From positions 1 through 64,000 of the forward strand of contig JBDWGH010000003.1 in assembly GCA_039975855.1 (NCBI GenBank): a stretch of 64,000 nt of DNA, given 5' to 3'. Positions 24,040 to 32,796 of the stretch are shown one piece after another. Positions within the stretch are counted from its first letter, which is position 1. Each line of letters starts with the position of its first letter. Made by a program: the position numbers and the translations under genes. This DNA comes from Litorimonas sp039975855. Its GTDB lineage: Bacteria; Pseudomonadota; Alphaproteobacteria; Caulobacterales; Maricaulaceae. The notes under the pieces were generated by a model that had not been told where the DNA came from, did not search any database, and was given only the letters and a program-made list of their open reading frames with translations.

Positions 24040-25539
24040 TTAGGGCTTCAAGCTATTTTTATCTCTTGCGATCTCGGATTTGACGCGGCCATTCGGAGCT
24101 GGCTGATCCCAAATTCTACGACCAGAAAATTCTTTAGTTTCATACATCGCAAAGTAATCATTTAATGCCCGAGACAATTTTTGCTGCAGAGCGGGACGGG
24201 GTGGTTCGGTTGATCGGATTTCCCCCATAGGGTGGGATAAATCATACCATCTATCTTTTGGTGGTATGGCTGTATCATAGGAATAAGTTCTAACTAATTT
24301 CCAATGCCCATCCGTTATCATTCGGGACGGCCCGCGTTCAGCATATTGATAAGGCCGCCAGTCGGTGGTTCTTAGTCCTTTTAATAAAGGTGAAAATGAG
24401 CGCCCAGGTCCGCGAAGGTTCATCGTTTCACCTGCAAAATCCAAAAGGGTTGCATGCAGATCTAGCAGATCGACAAATTCTTCACGTGTTTGACGGTTCC
24501 GAACCAAATTCTCCGGCCCGGAAACAATTAATGGTACGCGGATAGTTTCCTCATAGAAATTTGGTTGAGCCGTCGCATTGGTTTTTCCATAAACACCATA
24601 CCGTCCCATCAATAGGCCGTGATCGGACACGTAAACGATAAGTGTGTTTTTAAGCAGCTTCCGGCGTTTGAGAGCTCCTATTAAGTCCCCCACTTGTTCA
24701 TCTAATAGACTAACGGCTGCGAGATATTGGGCTAACTTTTCACCATGATCATCTGGCACAAGATTGTTTTCACCCATTTCTATCATATCAGACGTGCCGC
24801 CCGCACGGATCAGACTATCAGCTTTGCCGCGATATTTTTTTACTAGACGTTCAGGTAATCCGCTGAATGGAGAATGCGGTTCGACATAATTGAGATTTAT
24901 GAAAAAGGGCCTTGCTTTATCTTTCGTTCGCGCGTGATCGATGAAGCTGACAGCTTCATCGGTCAGGAATTCAGCCTGAACACCTTTATATGTTTTGGGC
25001 TCTCCATTCCGCGAAAAATGAACGGTGCCAGAATGTTCATATTGGTTCTGCCAACCTGCTGTCTGTGTATCATAACTCAACCAATGATCATAACCTCGCT
25101 GAGGCTCTCGGCTGTCGGTGGTCGCGTGCCATTTTCCGATCATTGCCGTTTGATAGCCAACGGCTTTCATTCGTTCAGAGAGTAAAGTCTGGCCAGCTAG
25201 CCAATCGGCATTAAATTTCGGCGACTCCGATAAGAAATCATGAACCCCGTGTGCAGATGGAATTTTTCCCGTGTAAAGGCTTGCTCTTGAAGGCGAACAA
25301 ACTGGCGCTGATGACATAGCATTTGCAAACAGAACGCCTTCTTTGGCTAACCGATCTAAATGCGGCGTCTCCACCATAGTTTTTTTATATGCACCAAGCG
25401 TCCATTGTGCCTGATCATCGCTCATAATAACGATTATATTAGGCTGCGTCGGACCTTCGTTAGCCGTGGAATCCTGAACGGCATACATCCACGCGCAAAG
25501 GACAAACCATCCAATAAAAAATCTAAAGCCTAAAGGCAT
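24040..25539 (-). CDS. Sulfatase (formylglycine type), secreted
   Basis: A 499-residue arylsulfatase-family enzyme that hydrolyses sulfate esters. An N-terminal hydrophobic segment (residues 3-20) looks like a signal peptide or anchor. Metal-binding D41 D42, the formylglycine motif C81-S-P-S-R85 with TG after it, and the downstream NYVEPHSPF and YVSDHG metal motifs are all present. C81 needs conversion by a maturase (FGE or anaerobic SME); none is in the window. The ATG at 25539 has GAGGG upstream and is preferred to a TTG at 25551. It lies alone between the second pyrC fragment and intact pyrC. Substrate unknown; algal polysaccharide is a guess. Confidence 0.92.
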   Translation of the reverse strand: MPLGFRFFIGWFVLCAWMYAVQDSTANEGPTQPNIIVIMSDDQAQWTLGAYKKTMVETPHLDRLAKEGVLFANAMSSAPVCSPSRASLYTGKIPSAHGVHDFLSESPKFNADWLAGQTLLSERMKAVGYQTAMIGKWHATTDSREPQRGYDHWLSYDTQTAGWQNQYEHSGTVHFSRNGEPKTYKGVQAEFLTDEAVSFIDHARTKDKARPFFINLNYVEPHSPFSGLPERLVKKYRGKADSLIRAGGTSDMIEMGENNLVPDDHGEKLAQYLAAVSLLDEQVGDLIGALKRRKLLKNTLIVYVSDHGLLMGRYGVYGKTNATAQPNFYEETIRVPLIVSGPENLVRNRQTREEFVDLLDLHATLLDFAGETMNLRGPGRSFSPLLKGLRTTDWRPYQYAERGPSRMITDGHWKLVRTYSYDTAIPPKDRWYDLSHPMGEIRSTEPPRPALQQKLSRALNDYFAMYETKEFSGRRIWDQPAPNGRVKSEIARDKNSLKP

Positions 25540-25691
25540 AGCAACCCTCAATTGTCGTCTATTGTGTTTAGGCTGCTAGCTGTTCTCGTCAATGGTACCA
25601 TAAGGGTATGCCCACGCGCGTTTCGGGGTTTTACCGATAGAGTTATTGCGCGGAACAGGCGCAAATATAAACCAGTGTTGATTGAGTGGGC

Positions 25692-26735
25692 CTAGGCGTC
25701 GATCGTAGCAGACCACCCCAATGTCTCACCCGCATGGAATGGGATAATATCTGTCTCTGATAGCGTAAACCGCTCAGGGACTTGATGCGCTTTTTTCGTG
25801 AGCGTCATGGTGCCCTCATTGAGCGGCAGGCCGTAGAATTTCGGGCCGTTGAGGCTGGCGAATTTTTCTAGCTTGTCGAGTGCGCCTTCTTCTTCAAATG
25901 TTTGGGCATAGCTTTCCATCGCATAGGGCGCGTTAAAGACACCGGCGCAGCCACAGGCGCTTTCTTTGGCGCCGACGGCGTGCGGTGCCGTATCCGTGCC
26001 GAGGAAGAATTTGTGAGAGCCGGATGTGGCCGCTTTGCGCAGGGCAAGGCGATGCTTCTCGCGCTTGGCAATTGGCAGGCAATAATAATGCGGACGAATG
26101 CCGCCATCAAACATGGCGTTGCGATTATAATTCAGGTGATGCGGCGTGATCGTGGCGGCGACATTGTCTCCGGCTTCTGTCACGAACTCCGCGGCTTCTT
26201 GGGTGGTGATATGTTCGAAGACGACTTTCAGACCGGGATGTTCTTTGATGAGGCCGACCATGACTTCGTCGATGAAGACGGCTTCGCGGTCGAAAATGTC
26301 GACGTCTTTATGGGTGACTTCGCCGTGGACGAGCAGCGGCATGCCGACATCTTCCATCACGTCCAAGACGTCGTGAATATTTTTCACATCTGTGACGCCA
26401 TGCGCGGAATTAGTGGTCGCATTGGCGGGGTACATTTTGGCCGCCGTGAAGACGCCCTCCAGCTTGCCGCGGCGCATTTCTTCGGGGTCTATATTATCCG
26501 TCAGATAAGCCGTCATGAGCGGCGTGAAACCAAGGGAGGGATCAACGGCCGCGAGGATACGATCGCGATAGGCACGGCCAGCGGCGACGGTGGTCACGGG
26601 CGGCTTTAGGTTTGGCATAATGATGGCGCGCGCAAATTGGCGGGCCGTGTGGTTCACGACATCGGCGAGCATGGCCCCGTCGCGCAAATGTACATGCCAG
26701 TCATCGGGCCGGCGGATCGTCAAAGTCTCTGTCAT
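25692..26735 (-). CDS. pyrC: Dihydroorotase (class II)
   Basis: Cyclises carbamoyl aspartate to dihydroorotate in pyrimidine synthesis. The 347-residue length matches the E. coli PyrC type. Metal-ligand motif HVHLRD at residues 14-19, the carboxylated lysine in AAKMYPANATTNSAHG, LVHGEV, VFEHITT and GTDTAPH are all present, so it looks active. The C-terminus differs from both displaced fragments to the left (SATIDA versus SVG), though the protein upstream of that is nearly the same. It is the only complete pyrC seen. Confidence 0.97.
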   Translation of the reverse strand: MTETLTIRRPDDWHVHLRDGAMLADVVNHTARQFARAIIMPNLKPPVTTVAAGRAYRDRILAAVDPSLGFTPLMTAYLTDNIDPEEMRRGKLEGVFTAAKMYPANATTNSAHGVTDVKNIHDVLDVMEDVGMPLLVHGEVTHKDVDIFDREAVFIDEVMVGLIKEHPGLKVVFEHITTQEAAEFVTEAGDNVAATITPHHLNYNRNAMFDGGIRPHYYCLPIAKREKHRLALRKAATSGSHKFFLGTDTAPHAVGAKESACGCAGVFNAPYAMESYAQTFEEEGALDKLEKFASLNGPKFYGLPLNEGTMTLTKKAHQVPERFTLSETDIIPFHAGETLGWSATIDA

Positions 26736-26767
26736 AAGCGCGGGTTAGCGGTGTTGGCGATGGGGGT

Positions 26768-27190
26768 CTAGTCCCAGTCTTTACGCCGCAACTGCATAAG
26801 TTGCTCACCCTCTGCGTTATAGAGACGCAAGGCGAGGTGGGTGGCTTCGATTTTGCGCGTGTCTTGTAGATTTTTCATGAAGCGGTTTTCTGCGTCCATC
26901 ACATCGGCGCAGAATTTTTTCGTGCTGGCCAATGCGCCAATGGTCAGTTTTTGACCCTCCTGCGTGTATTGCCCGAAGAATTGATTGCATCCGCCATGCC
27001 CTCTGATTTCGCCATTGGCTTTGAAGGCGACGAATTGTTCTTTGGCGGGCGTTTCCATAGGGCCCCATTCGCTGCCTTCGAGAGAGGCAAGCGGGCGGGT
27101 CTTGCGGACATCGCTGGCGACCTTTGCGCAGCCCGCGAGGACGAGCGCTCCCAGCGCTAAGGGCAAAATTATGGGAAGGGCCATTCTCAT
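26768..27190 (-). CDS. META-domain (HslJ-like) lipoprotein
   Basis: A 140-residue putative outer- or inner-membrane lipoprotein. Lipobox LVLAGC at residues 16-21 with C21 as the modified cysteine. The remainder matches the META/HslJ fold (LEGSEWGPMETP, GHGGCNQFFGQYTQEGQKLTIGALASTKKFC). META proteins are often stress- or heat-related; function not established. It overlaps the upstream gene by 4 bases, so the two are translated together. Confidence 0.85.
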   Translation of the reverse strand: MRMALPIILPLALGALVLAGCAKVASDVRKTRPLASLEGSEWGPMETPAKEQFVAFKANGEIRGHGGCNQFFGQYTQEGQKLTIGALASTKKFCADVMDAENRFMKNLQDTRKIEATHLALRLYNAEGEQLMQLRRKDWD

Positions 27191-27684
27191 TGCTCCCGAT
27201 AGGGGTCGCCGAGCATAGACGAAATGTGTCGTCCGTTTTCAGCCAGGGCCGCTACGTCTACGGAGACTTGGTTCGTGCACTGGGTGTGGCGTTCTTTCTC
27301 TTGATAATATCCGGCATTAAAGGCGCGCACGAGTTGGCGGTGACGGTCTTGGTCGCCATTGGCTTCGACGGTCATCATGCGCTGGCCATAGTCGCGCCAT
27401 TTCTGATCATTTGGGCCAAAGCAGAGCGTACGCAGATAATGGATCTGCCCGAGATTTTTGGACAGCGCTTCGACGAGGCTGGTCATGGTGACCATGTCTT
27501 GTTCGACGCGCAGTTCTGCGGCTTCTCGGGCTTTGGCGGCGAGGGCGCGTTTTTCCCGTTCCGTCAGCGGCTTCTCGGCTTCTGCATCTTGAGCCTCCAA
27601 ATCTTGAGCTTGGGCATCCTGCGCATAGGTCGGCGCTGCGAGCAGTAAGAGCGGCAATGCGAATATGGCCCAACGAGACGTCAT
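27187..27684 (-). CDS. TIGR02301-family secreted protein
   Basis: A 165-residue protein with a signal peptide (residues 1-21, cleavage after TYAQ-like sequence) and a conserved block typical of the alphaproteobacterial TIGR02301/DUF2385 family (ALSKNLGQIHYLRTLCFGPNDQKWRDYGQRMM, RLVRAFNAGYYQEKERHTQC-like stretch). Two conserved cysteines may pair in the periplasm. Function unknown. It precedes the META lipoprotein in one transcription unit. Confidence 0.85.
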   Translation of the reverse strand: MTSRWAIFALPLLLLAAPTYAQDAQAQDLEAQDAEAEKPLTEREKRALAAKAREAAELRVEQDMVTMTSLVEALSKNLGQIHYLRTLCFGPNDQKWRDYGQRMMTVEANGDQDRHRQLVRAFNAGYYQEKERHTQCTNQVSVDVAALAENGRHISSMLGDPYREQ

Positions 27685-27693
27685 AGCGTGAGT

Positions 27694-28113
27694 TTACGGT
27701 GCATCCGCTGAAAACAAAACCATTTTTGCATGTCCCTCGCGGATGACACGGGTTGTCTCCGGCCACATGCCCAGCGCGTCTATCTCTGACAGGGGGACAA
27801 AGCGGGCTTTATCCGCGTCATCTCCGGCTTTGGGCTCTCCCGATGTCCACCGCGCCAGATAGTCGTGCAGGCGGTAATGATAACCCTCAAAGTCTGCATC
27901 TAGGGCCGTGATCTTGGTGAGCAGATCGGCGCTCACGCTGGTTTCTTCGCTGAGTTCGCGCAAAGCGGCTTGGCTTTCTGTTTCGCCCGCCTCGATACGG
28001 CCGCCCGGAATGGACCATTCGCCTTTTCGCGGGGCTGTTCCGCGCTGGATGAGGAGAACCTCGTCTCCACGCAGGCAAACGACGCCGACACAATTTGTTC
28101 GTTTCATACTCAT
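27694..28113 (-). CDS. Nudix hydrolase
   Basis: A 139-residue Nudix protein, hydrolysing nucleoside diphosphates linked to X. The Nudix box is at residues 38-60: GRIEAGE, then RELSEET. The start at 28113 has AAGGGA six bases before it; the ATG two codons later is a possible alternative, and a start at 28182 would overlap the divergent SRAP gene. The substrate is not determinable. It faces the SRAP gene across 40 bases. Confidence 0.9.
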   Translation of the reverse strand: MSMKRTNCVGVVCLRGDEVLLIQRGTAPRKGEWSIPGGRIEAGETESQAALRELSEETSVSADLLTKITALDADFEGYHYRLHDYLARWTSGEPKAGDDADKARFVPLSEIDALGMWPETTRVIREGHAKMVLFSADAP

Positions 28114-28153
28114 GACCGTTCCCTTAGCGAGGCTCGCCGCGTATAGCGAGACT

Positions 28154-28858
28154 ATGTGTGGACGATATACATTAGCCGGCAATCTCGACCAGATTGCGAC
28201 CCGCTTTGCGGCGAAAACAAGTGATGAAGGCCTGTGGGAGTGGGAGCCGCGCTATAATGTGGCGCCGGGTGCCGTGGTTCCTGCCATTGCTTTTAACGGG
28301 TCTAAAGACCGAACGGTTGTCCCCATGCGCTGGGGACTGCATCCGTCTTGGCGCAAGGAGCCACCCGAAGGCCGCCCGCTTTTTAATGCGCGGGTCGAAA
28401 CGGCCAAAGAGAAGCCCAGCTTCCGCACGCCCTATAAACGCCGCCGCGCGCTTATCCCGACTACGGGGTGGTATGAATGGGAACGGGTAGAAATGCCAAA
28501 CGGCAAAGAGGTGAAACAACCGTCTTTCATCTTCGAAGATAGCGAAGATGTAGGGAATGAGATTTTCGCCTTTGCGGGACTGTGGGAGCGCTGGCGCGTG
28601 GAGGAGGGGATAGAGTTGTTGTCTTGCACGATCCTCACGACTGCGGCGCTGGGACCTGTTAAACACCTTCATCACCGCATGCCCGTCAGACTGCCGGAAG
28701 ATATGTGGGAGGCTTGGCTTGATTGGGATGAAAACCCGGACCGTATTTTGGAAGCTAAACTGGACGGAAGCGATTTAGGATATTACGAAGTCGACCGCGC
28801 GGTCGGGAATGCGCGAAATGAGGGGGTGGAATTGATTAAGGCGAGTGCGGGGGTTTGA
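28154..28858 (+). CDS. SRAP-domain (YedK/HMCES) abasic-site protein
   Basis: A 234-residue SOS-response-associated peptidase-family protein that crosslinks to abasic sites in single-stranded DNA through Cys2. Start ATG at 28154 gives MCGRYTL, with the catalytic cysteine exposed after removal of Met1. Other family residues are present: N78 in FNARVET, E108 in GWYEW, and the His cluster 171-174 in HLHHRMP. An upstream in-frame start at 27908 lies inside the Nudix gene and is rejected. Divergent from Nudix; any damage-inducible operator in the 40-base gap is not visible. Confidence 0.93.
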   Translation: MCGRYTLAGNLDQIATRFAAKTSDEGLWEWEPRYNVAPGAVVPAIAFNGSKDRTVVPMRWGLHPSWRKEPPEGRPLFNARVETAKEKPSFRTPYKRRRALIPTTGWYEWERVEMPNGKEVKQPSFIFEDSEDVGNEIFAFAGLWERWRVEEGIELLSCTILTTAALGPVKHLHHRMPVRLPEDMWEAWLDWDENPDRILEAKLDGSDLGYYEVDRAVGNARNEGVELIKASAGV

Positions 28859-28895
28859 GGGGGTAAGATTTTCTAAAATCATTGTAAGATGAATA

Positions 28896-29210
28896 CTAAC
28901 TATCAATTGCCCAATTGAGAAAAAAACCAATCATTTTTCCAAGGTTTTTTGGTCCGCAAGATCCGATAAATTTCTCGTCCTTAATCCAACATATGACCCA
29001 ATCGTTTTCACTTTCGTTTTGAATACTAACCTTTTCGAACTCTCTTTGGGCTAAATATGTGTCGCGGATGTCAATTTCGATACTCCAACCTGGGTTGTCG
29101 AGAGTGTCGATTTTTACGCCGTACTGATGTTCCCAATCTCCATTACATTCGTTGAGATACCAATTTTGTAACTGGGTTAAACTATCTGAATTCCTAGTTG
29201 CCACTTTCAT
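28896..29210 (-). CDS. Imm53-family immunity protein (orphan)
   Basis: A 104-residue protein matching the Imm53 pattern as I remember it: LQNWYLNECNGDWEHQYGVKIDTLDNPGWSIEIDI, then NDWVICWIKDEKFIGSCGPKNL and FFLNWA. Imm53 proteins neutralise toxins of polymorphic toxin systems. No toxin gene or secretion module is adjacent, so this may be an orphan kept for protection against neighbours. It is AT-richer than the surrounding genes. The family call is from memory. Confidence 0.78.
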   Translation of the reverse strand: MKVATRNSDSLTQLQNWYLNECNGDWEHQYGVKIDTLDNPGWSIEIDIRDTYLAQREFEKVSIQNESENDWVICWIKDEKFIGSCGPKNLGKMIGFFLNWAIDS

Positions 29211-29241
29211 GTGTTTTCACCTTTGTAGACGTTGAATCGGG

Positions 29242-30246
29242 TCAATCCTCTTGTCTAAATTCCGATTTTGTCGAGATCATCTCCAACTCCGTATCCCGCG
29301 CGACGAAATCAGCCATGCTCGCGCCGCGTGAACCGAGGGGGCGGCAGGGGCCTCTCGTTGTATCAACAATGGTCTGACGTTCGAGTTCGGAGTTTAGCTC
29401 TGCCCCAACGATAATCACCATTGCTGTCAGCCAGAGCCAGATCAGCAAGATAATCACGGACGCCAATCCGCCAAAGGTCTCATTATAGGCCCCAAAGTGG
29501 ACGACGAATTTTGAGAACCCAAAACTAATCGCCAACCAGCTGACGAGCGCAAAGGCAATCCCTGGAAAGACCCAGCGTTTCCGTGCAGGTCGCCGCGATG
29601 GACCGAAGCGGTACATGACCCCACACGCGAAACAGAATATCGTCACGAGTAACATCCACGGCAATGTCCGCGAGGAAAACCCAGCGGTATCGACAATATT
29701 CGTATGCGCTAACGCTGCTGACACACCGATAATCACAAATAGCGACGCCCAAACGAAAATCAGGCTGCCGAGTGTCATGAGCATTCCAAAAAGGAAAAAC
29801 ACCGCGGGGTTCCGGCTTTCCACTTCTTCATAGGCGACATTCATGGCCCGCATCATGGCGCGAATACCAGCGCCAGCGGAAATGAAGGCAAACCCCAAGG
29901 AAAGAACAATACCGAAGCTGGCATTGATCGGCGGCGCGGCAAGGACGCTATTCACTTGCCCTTCCAAAATTGCGTAGGCCTCTCCGGGGAGGAGCGTCGC
30001 AAAAGTACTTGTTAGGCCCTGAACATCTCCAGGATCGGCGAAATAGGAAAATGTTGATAGCGCCGCTGTAATGAGCGGGAACACGGCGAGGAGAGAGAAA
30101 AAGGCAACACCAGCGGCGATAACGCTGACATTGTCATGATGGGCTTCTTTCCAGGTGCGTTTTATGACGCTCCACCAATCGGATAGCCCATATTTCCATG
30201 GGCTATCGACGTCACATTGCGCGAAATTCTGAGCGTAATCTTTCAC
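29242..30246 (-). CDS. YihY/BrkB-family inner-membrane protein
   Basis: A 334-residue membrane protein with about six hydrophobic segments. The N-terminal YihY signature DNVSVIAAGVAFFSLLAVFPLI (around 38-59) is clear, as are VARSLFVIIGV-type helices and GLASVIILLIWLWLTAMVIIVGAELNSEL near 260-288. The GTG at 30246 is the likely start. Function of the family is unsettled (once annotated ribonuclease BN by error). It precedes a soluble C-terminal tail of about 40 residues. The upstream yaaA ends 11 bases away. Confidence 0.88.
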   Translation of the reverse strand: MKDYAQNFAQCDVDSPWKYGLSDWWSVIKRTWKEAHHDNVSVIAAGVAFFSLLAVFPLITAALSTFSYFADPGDVQGLTSTFATLLPGEAYAILEGQVNSVLAAPPINASFGIVLSLGFAFISAGAGIRAMMRAMNVAYEEVESRNPAVFFLFGMLMTLGSLIFVWASLFVIIGVSAALAHTNIVDTAGFSSRTLPWMLLVTIFCFACGVMYRFGPSRRPARKRWVFPGIAFALVSWLAISFGFSKFVVHFGAYNETFGGLASVIILLIWLWLTAMVIIVGAELNSELERQTIVDTTRGPCRPLGSRGASMADFVARDTELEMISTKSEFRQED

Positions 30247-30257
30247 TCGCGCGGGGC

Positions 30258-31046
30258 CTATTTTCCCTTCTTTGGGGGTTGAGGCCGTGCATAAACGAGC
30301 ACGTCATCCGTTGAGCGTGCAGGATCGAATTTATATCCACCTGCATTAAAGTCTTTCAGGCCTTCGGCTCTGTCCACGCGGTTCTGGATGATCCAACGAG
30401 CCATCAAACCACGTCCAAACTTGGTGTAATACTGAACAGGGCGAGATTTTCCGTCTTTGTCTTCCATGAACTTCGCCGAAATAACAGGGCTCGTTAGGGC
30501 CTTGGTATTGGCGGCTTTGAAGTATTCATTGGAGGCGAGGTTGACGATTGTGTTGTCGTCATGGCTTTGAAGCTCTTCATTTAAAGACGGGGCGAGGGTA
30601 TCTGCCCAAAATTCATAGAGGTTCTTGCCGCGTTCATTTTCGAACTTTGTGCCCATCTCCAGGCGATATGGCTGAATGGCATCCATGGGACGCAGCACGC
30701 CATAAAGGCCAGACAAAATCCGCAGATGATCCTGCGCATATTCGAGATCGTCATCTGACAGCGATTTGGCCTCTAGGCCCCAATAGACATCACCATCAAA
30801 GGCAAGGCCTGCTGATTTGGCGGAGTTAGATTTTCCGTCGAGATTGAAGGCTTGAAACCGCTCCGCATTCAGCGTCGCAAGATTGTCGGAAATATGCATT
30901 AGCTTTTTTAAATCTGCCGGAGTTTTAGTCTTTGCTAAAGCGGCAAGGATTTTGGTGTCAGCGTCAAAGCGTGGACGCGTGGCGGACACGCCTGTGTTCG
31001 CCGGGTCCATATTCATTTTTTTTGCAGGGGAAAGTAAGGTTAGCAT
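30258..31046 (-). CDS. yaaA: Peroxide-stress protein YaaA (DUF328)
   Basis: A 262-residue DUF328/UPF0246 protein. E. coli YaaA lowers free iron and protects DNA under peroxide stress. Visible family features are LLSPAKKMNMDP at the N-terminus, KSAGLAFDGDVYWGLEAKSL, LRILSGLYGVLRPMDAIQPYRLEMG, VNLASNEYFKA and KFGRGLMARWIIQNRV. It precedes the YihY gene in the same direction; both may be co-transcribed. No OxyR site was recognised upstream. Confidence 0.92.
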   Translation of the reverse strand: MLTLLSPAKKMNMDPANTGVSATRPRFDADTKILAALAKTKTPADLKKLMHISDNLATLNAERFQAFNLDGKSNSAKSAGLAFDGDVYWGLEAKSLSDDDLEYAQDHLRILSGLYGVLRPMDAIQPYRLEMGTKFENERGKNLYEFWADTLAPSLNEELQSHDDNTIVNLASNEYFKAANTKALTSPVISAKFMEDKDGKSRPVQYYTKFGRGLMARWIIQNRVDRAEGLKDFNAGGYKFDPARSTDDVLVYARPQPPKKGK

Positions 31047-31227
31047 TTTGTGCTCCTCCTCATGAGATCAGCTGCGGGATGCAGCTCGTATCCGTGGGTT
31101 AGTAAGACTGACCATATAGGGCGCGACTATCAGGATTGCGAGTCCTCTGAGTTCACATCCTCGTTAAATCATCACGCGTGCGTGTTGGGAGTTCCTCAAG
31201 TCAGATTTTTTTGGGGGAATAGAAAAG

Positions 31228-31389
31228 CTACAGACCAGCGGAGAGACCATCCACGATTCGCCATAAGAGCTTCTTGAGGGGACCGGCATTTCTATACTCG
31301 TCCGGAGCATGGCCAACTTTAAACCTTTCTGGTTTGTGCTCTGTGTTCTTCAATCGAACATGAGGTTCGGCCGATTTCTTATTCGACAT
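31228..31389 (-). CDS. Small basic protein, 53 residues
   Basis: A short reading frame too small for usual length cut-offs. It encodes 53 residues beginning MSNKKSAEPHVRLKNTEHKP and ending in KKLLWRIVDGLSAGL. A ribosome site (GGAGAC) lies 7 bases upstream of ATG. It starts 18 bases after the FAD-oxidase stop in the same operon. The C-terminal amphipathic helix is plausible. Composition is that of a real protein, but I do not recognise the family. Confidence 0.6.
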   Translation of the reverse strand: MSNKKSAEPHVRLKNTEHKPERFKVGHAPDEYRNAGPLKKLLWRIVDGLSAGL

Positions 31390-31407
31390 TATCAGTGTCT
31401 CCAATTT

Positions 31408-32796
31408 CTAAATCATCACGCGCGGGTTCATTATACGATCAGGATCGAGTGCATTTTTTATCGTGCGTAGGAGATTTATTTTGATTGGATTTGCGCGCTC
31501 AGCGAGGTCATCTTTCTTCATAATCCCAATGCCATGTTCGGCAGATATAGATCCGCCAAGATCGTCCACGATGTCGAATACGGGCCCACTCAATGCATCC
31601 CAGTTTTCGAGAAATGCCTCTCTGTCTGCGCTTTCCGGTTGGGCAATATTGTAATGGATATTGCCGTCGCCAAAATGACCAAATCCAACAGGTCGACAAC
31701 CCGGGACGACACGCTCCATCGCTGCATCCGCAAGGGAAAAGAACTCTGGGATTTTATCAATCGGAACTGTGATGTCGTGTTTAATTGATCCGCCTAAAAA
31801 CTTTTGACCCGCACTCATATGTTCGCGAATAGATAGAATATCTGCAGCTTGGGTTTCATTGACTGCTATAACTGCGTCTTGCACTGAATTGTTTTCAAAC
31901 GCTTTTCCGATGGTGGATTCTGCGATAGCGAAACCTTCTTCTTCCGTCTCCACTTCCCAATCGCATAACAAATACCAGGGATGTCTATCCGTGAACGGGT
32001 CGCGCACAGCCTCAAAATTATCGACGACGGCGCGGTAGCCGATGGCTGGCATGACCTCGAACATGGCTAGGCGGCCGCCTGCGCGAAAGGGCTCCAAAAG
32101 TGATACAGCCGCGGCTGCGCTGTCCAATCCGATCAGGGCGCGCTGCACATATCCGGGTTTTGGAAACAGCTTTAATGTGGCCGCTGTGATGATGCCTAAT
32201 GTGCCTTCCGCACCCAGAAACAAACGGTTCAAATCATATCCCGTATTGTCCTTTCGCAGGGACGTCAGGCCATTGAATATGGACCCGTCCGCGAGCACGG
32301 CCTCAACCCCAAAGACTAACTCCTTTGTCGTTCCATATTTAAGGACATGGTTCCCGCCCGCATTCGTTGAAAGGACGCCGCCAACAGAGCAACTGCCTTG
32401 GCTGGAAAGGGTCAACGGAAATTTTCGATCAGCTTCATCGGCAGCATCAAGGACAGACTGCAAGGTGGCTCCGGCCTCCACGGTCATTGCATTGGCTGTC
32501 GGGTTAAGGTCGCGAATGGCCGTCATTTTTTTCAAACTAATGAGGACTTCGCCTTGCGGGGTGTTCCCGCCAACCAGTCCCGTATTCCCGCCTTGCGGCA
32601 TGATCGGCATTTTATGTTCGGCGCAGATTTTGACGGCCGTAGAAACTTCATCGGTCGAGCGCGGTGTCAGCATGATGGGCGTGGCCCCAAAATACTTATC
32701 CCGCCATTCGCGCAAATGCGGGTCGATCAAATCTGGATCCTGCGTCCAAGCCCCTTCGGGCAGCGCTGATTTTAGGGCTTCAATTCCGGCGGTCAT
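31408..32796 (-). CDS. FAD-linked 2-hydroxyacid dehydrogenase (GlcD/D2HGDH-like)
   Basis: A 462-residue flavoprotein of the vanillyl-alcohol-oxidase fold. FAD pyrophosphate-binding motif PQGGNTGLVGG at residues 67-77, then SQGSCSVGGVLSTNAGGNHVLKYG and FLGAEGTLGIITAATLKLF. The C-terminal half has the metal and substrate motifs FGHFGDGNIHYN and GGSISAEHGIG. Family members oxidise D-lactate, glycolate or D-2-hydroxyglutarate; which one is not decided. It overlaps tsaC by 4 bases. Confidence 0.9.
   Translation of the reverse strand: MTAGIEALKSALPEGAWTQDPDLIDPHLREWRDKYFGATPIMLTPRSTDEVSTAVKICAEHKMPIMPQGGNTGLVGGNTPQGEVLISLKKMTAIRDLNPTANAMTVEAGATLQSVLDAADEADRKFPLTLSSQGSCSVGGVLSTNAGGNHVLKYGTTKELVFGVEAVLADGSIFNGLTSLRKDNTGYDLNRLFLGAEGTLGIITAATLKLFPKPGYVQRALIGLDSAAAAVSLLEPFRAGGRLAMFEVMPAIGYRAVVDNFEAVRDPFTDRHPWYLLCDWEVETEEEGFAIAESTIGKAFENNSVQDAVIAVNETQAADILSIREHMSAGQKFLGGSIKHDITVPIDKIPEFFSLADAAMERVVPGCRPVGFGHFGDGNIHYNIAQPESADREAFLENWDALSGPVFDIVDDLGGSISAEHGIGIMKKDDLAERANPIKINLLRTIKNALDPDRIMNPRVMI

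Noticed and set aside
25902..26609. 235-codon plus-strand frame opposite pyrC
   Set aside because: It is antisense to pyrC, whose metal motifs are intact.
18903..26735. A phage or conjugative element in the pyrC region
   Set aside because: No integrase, transposase, relaxase, capsid or replication gene is visible; only the gene-end scars and cargo support insertion.
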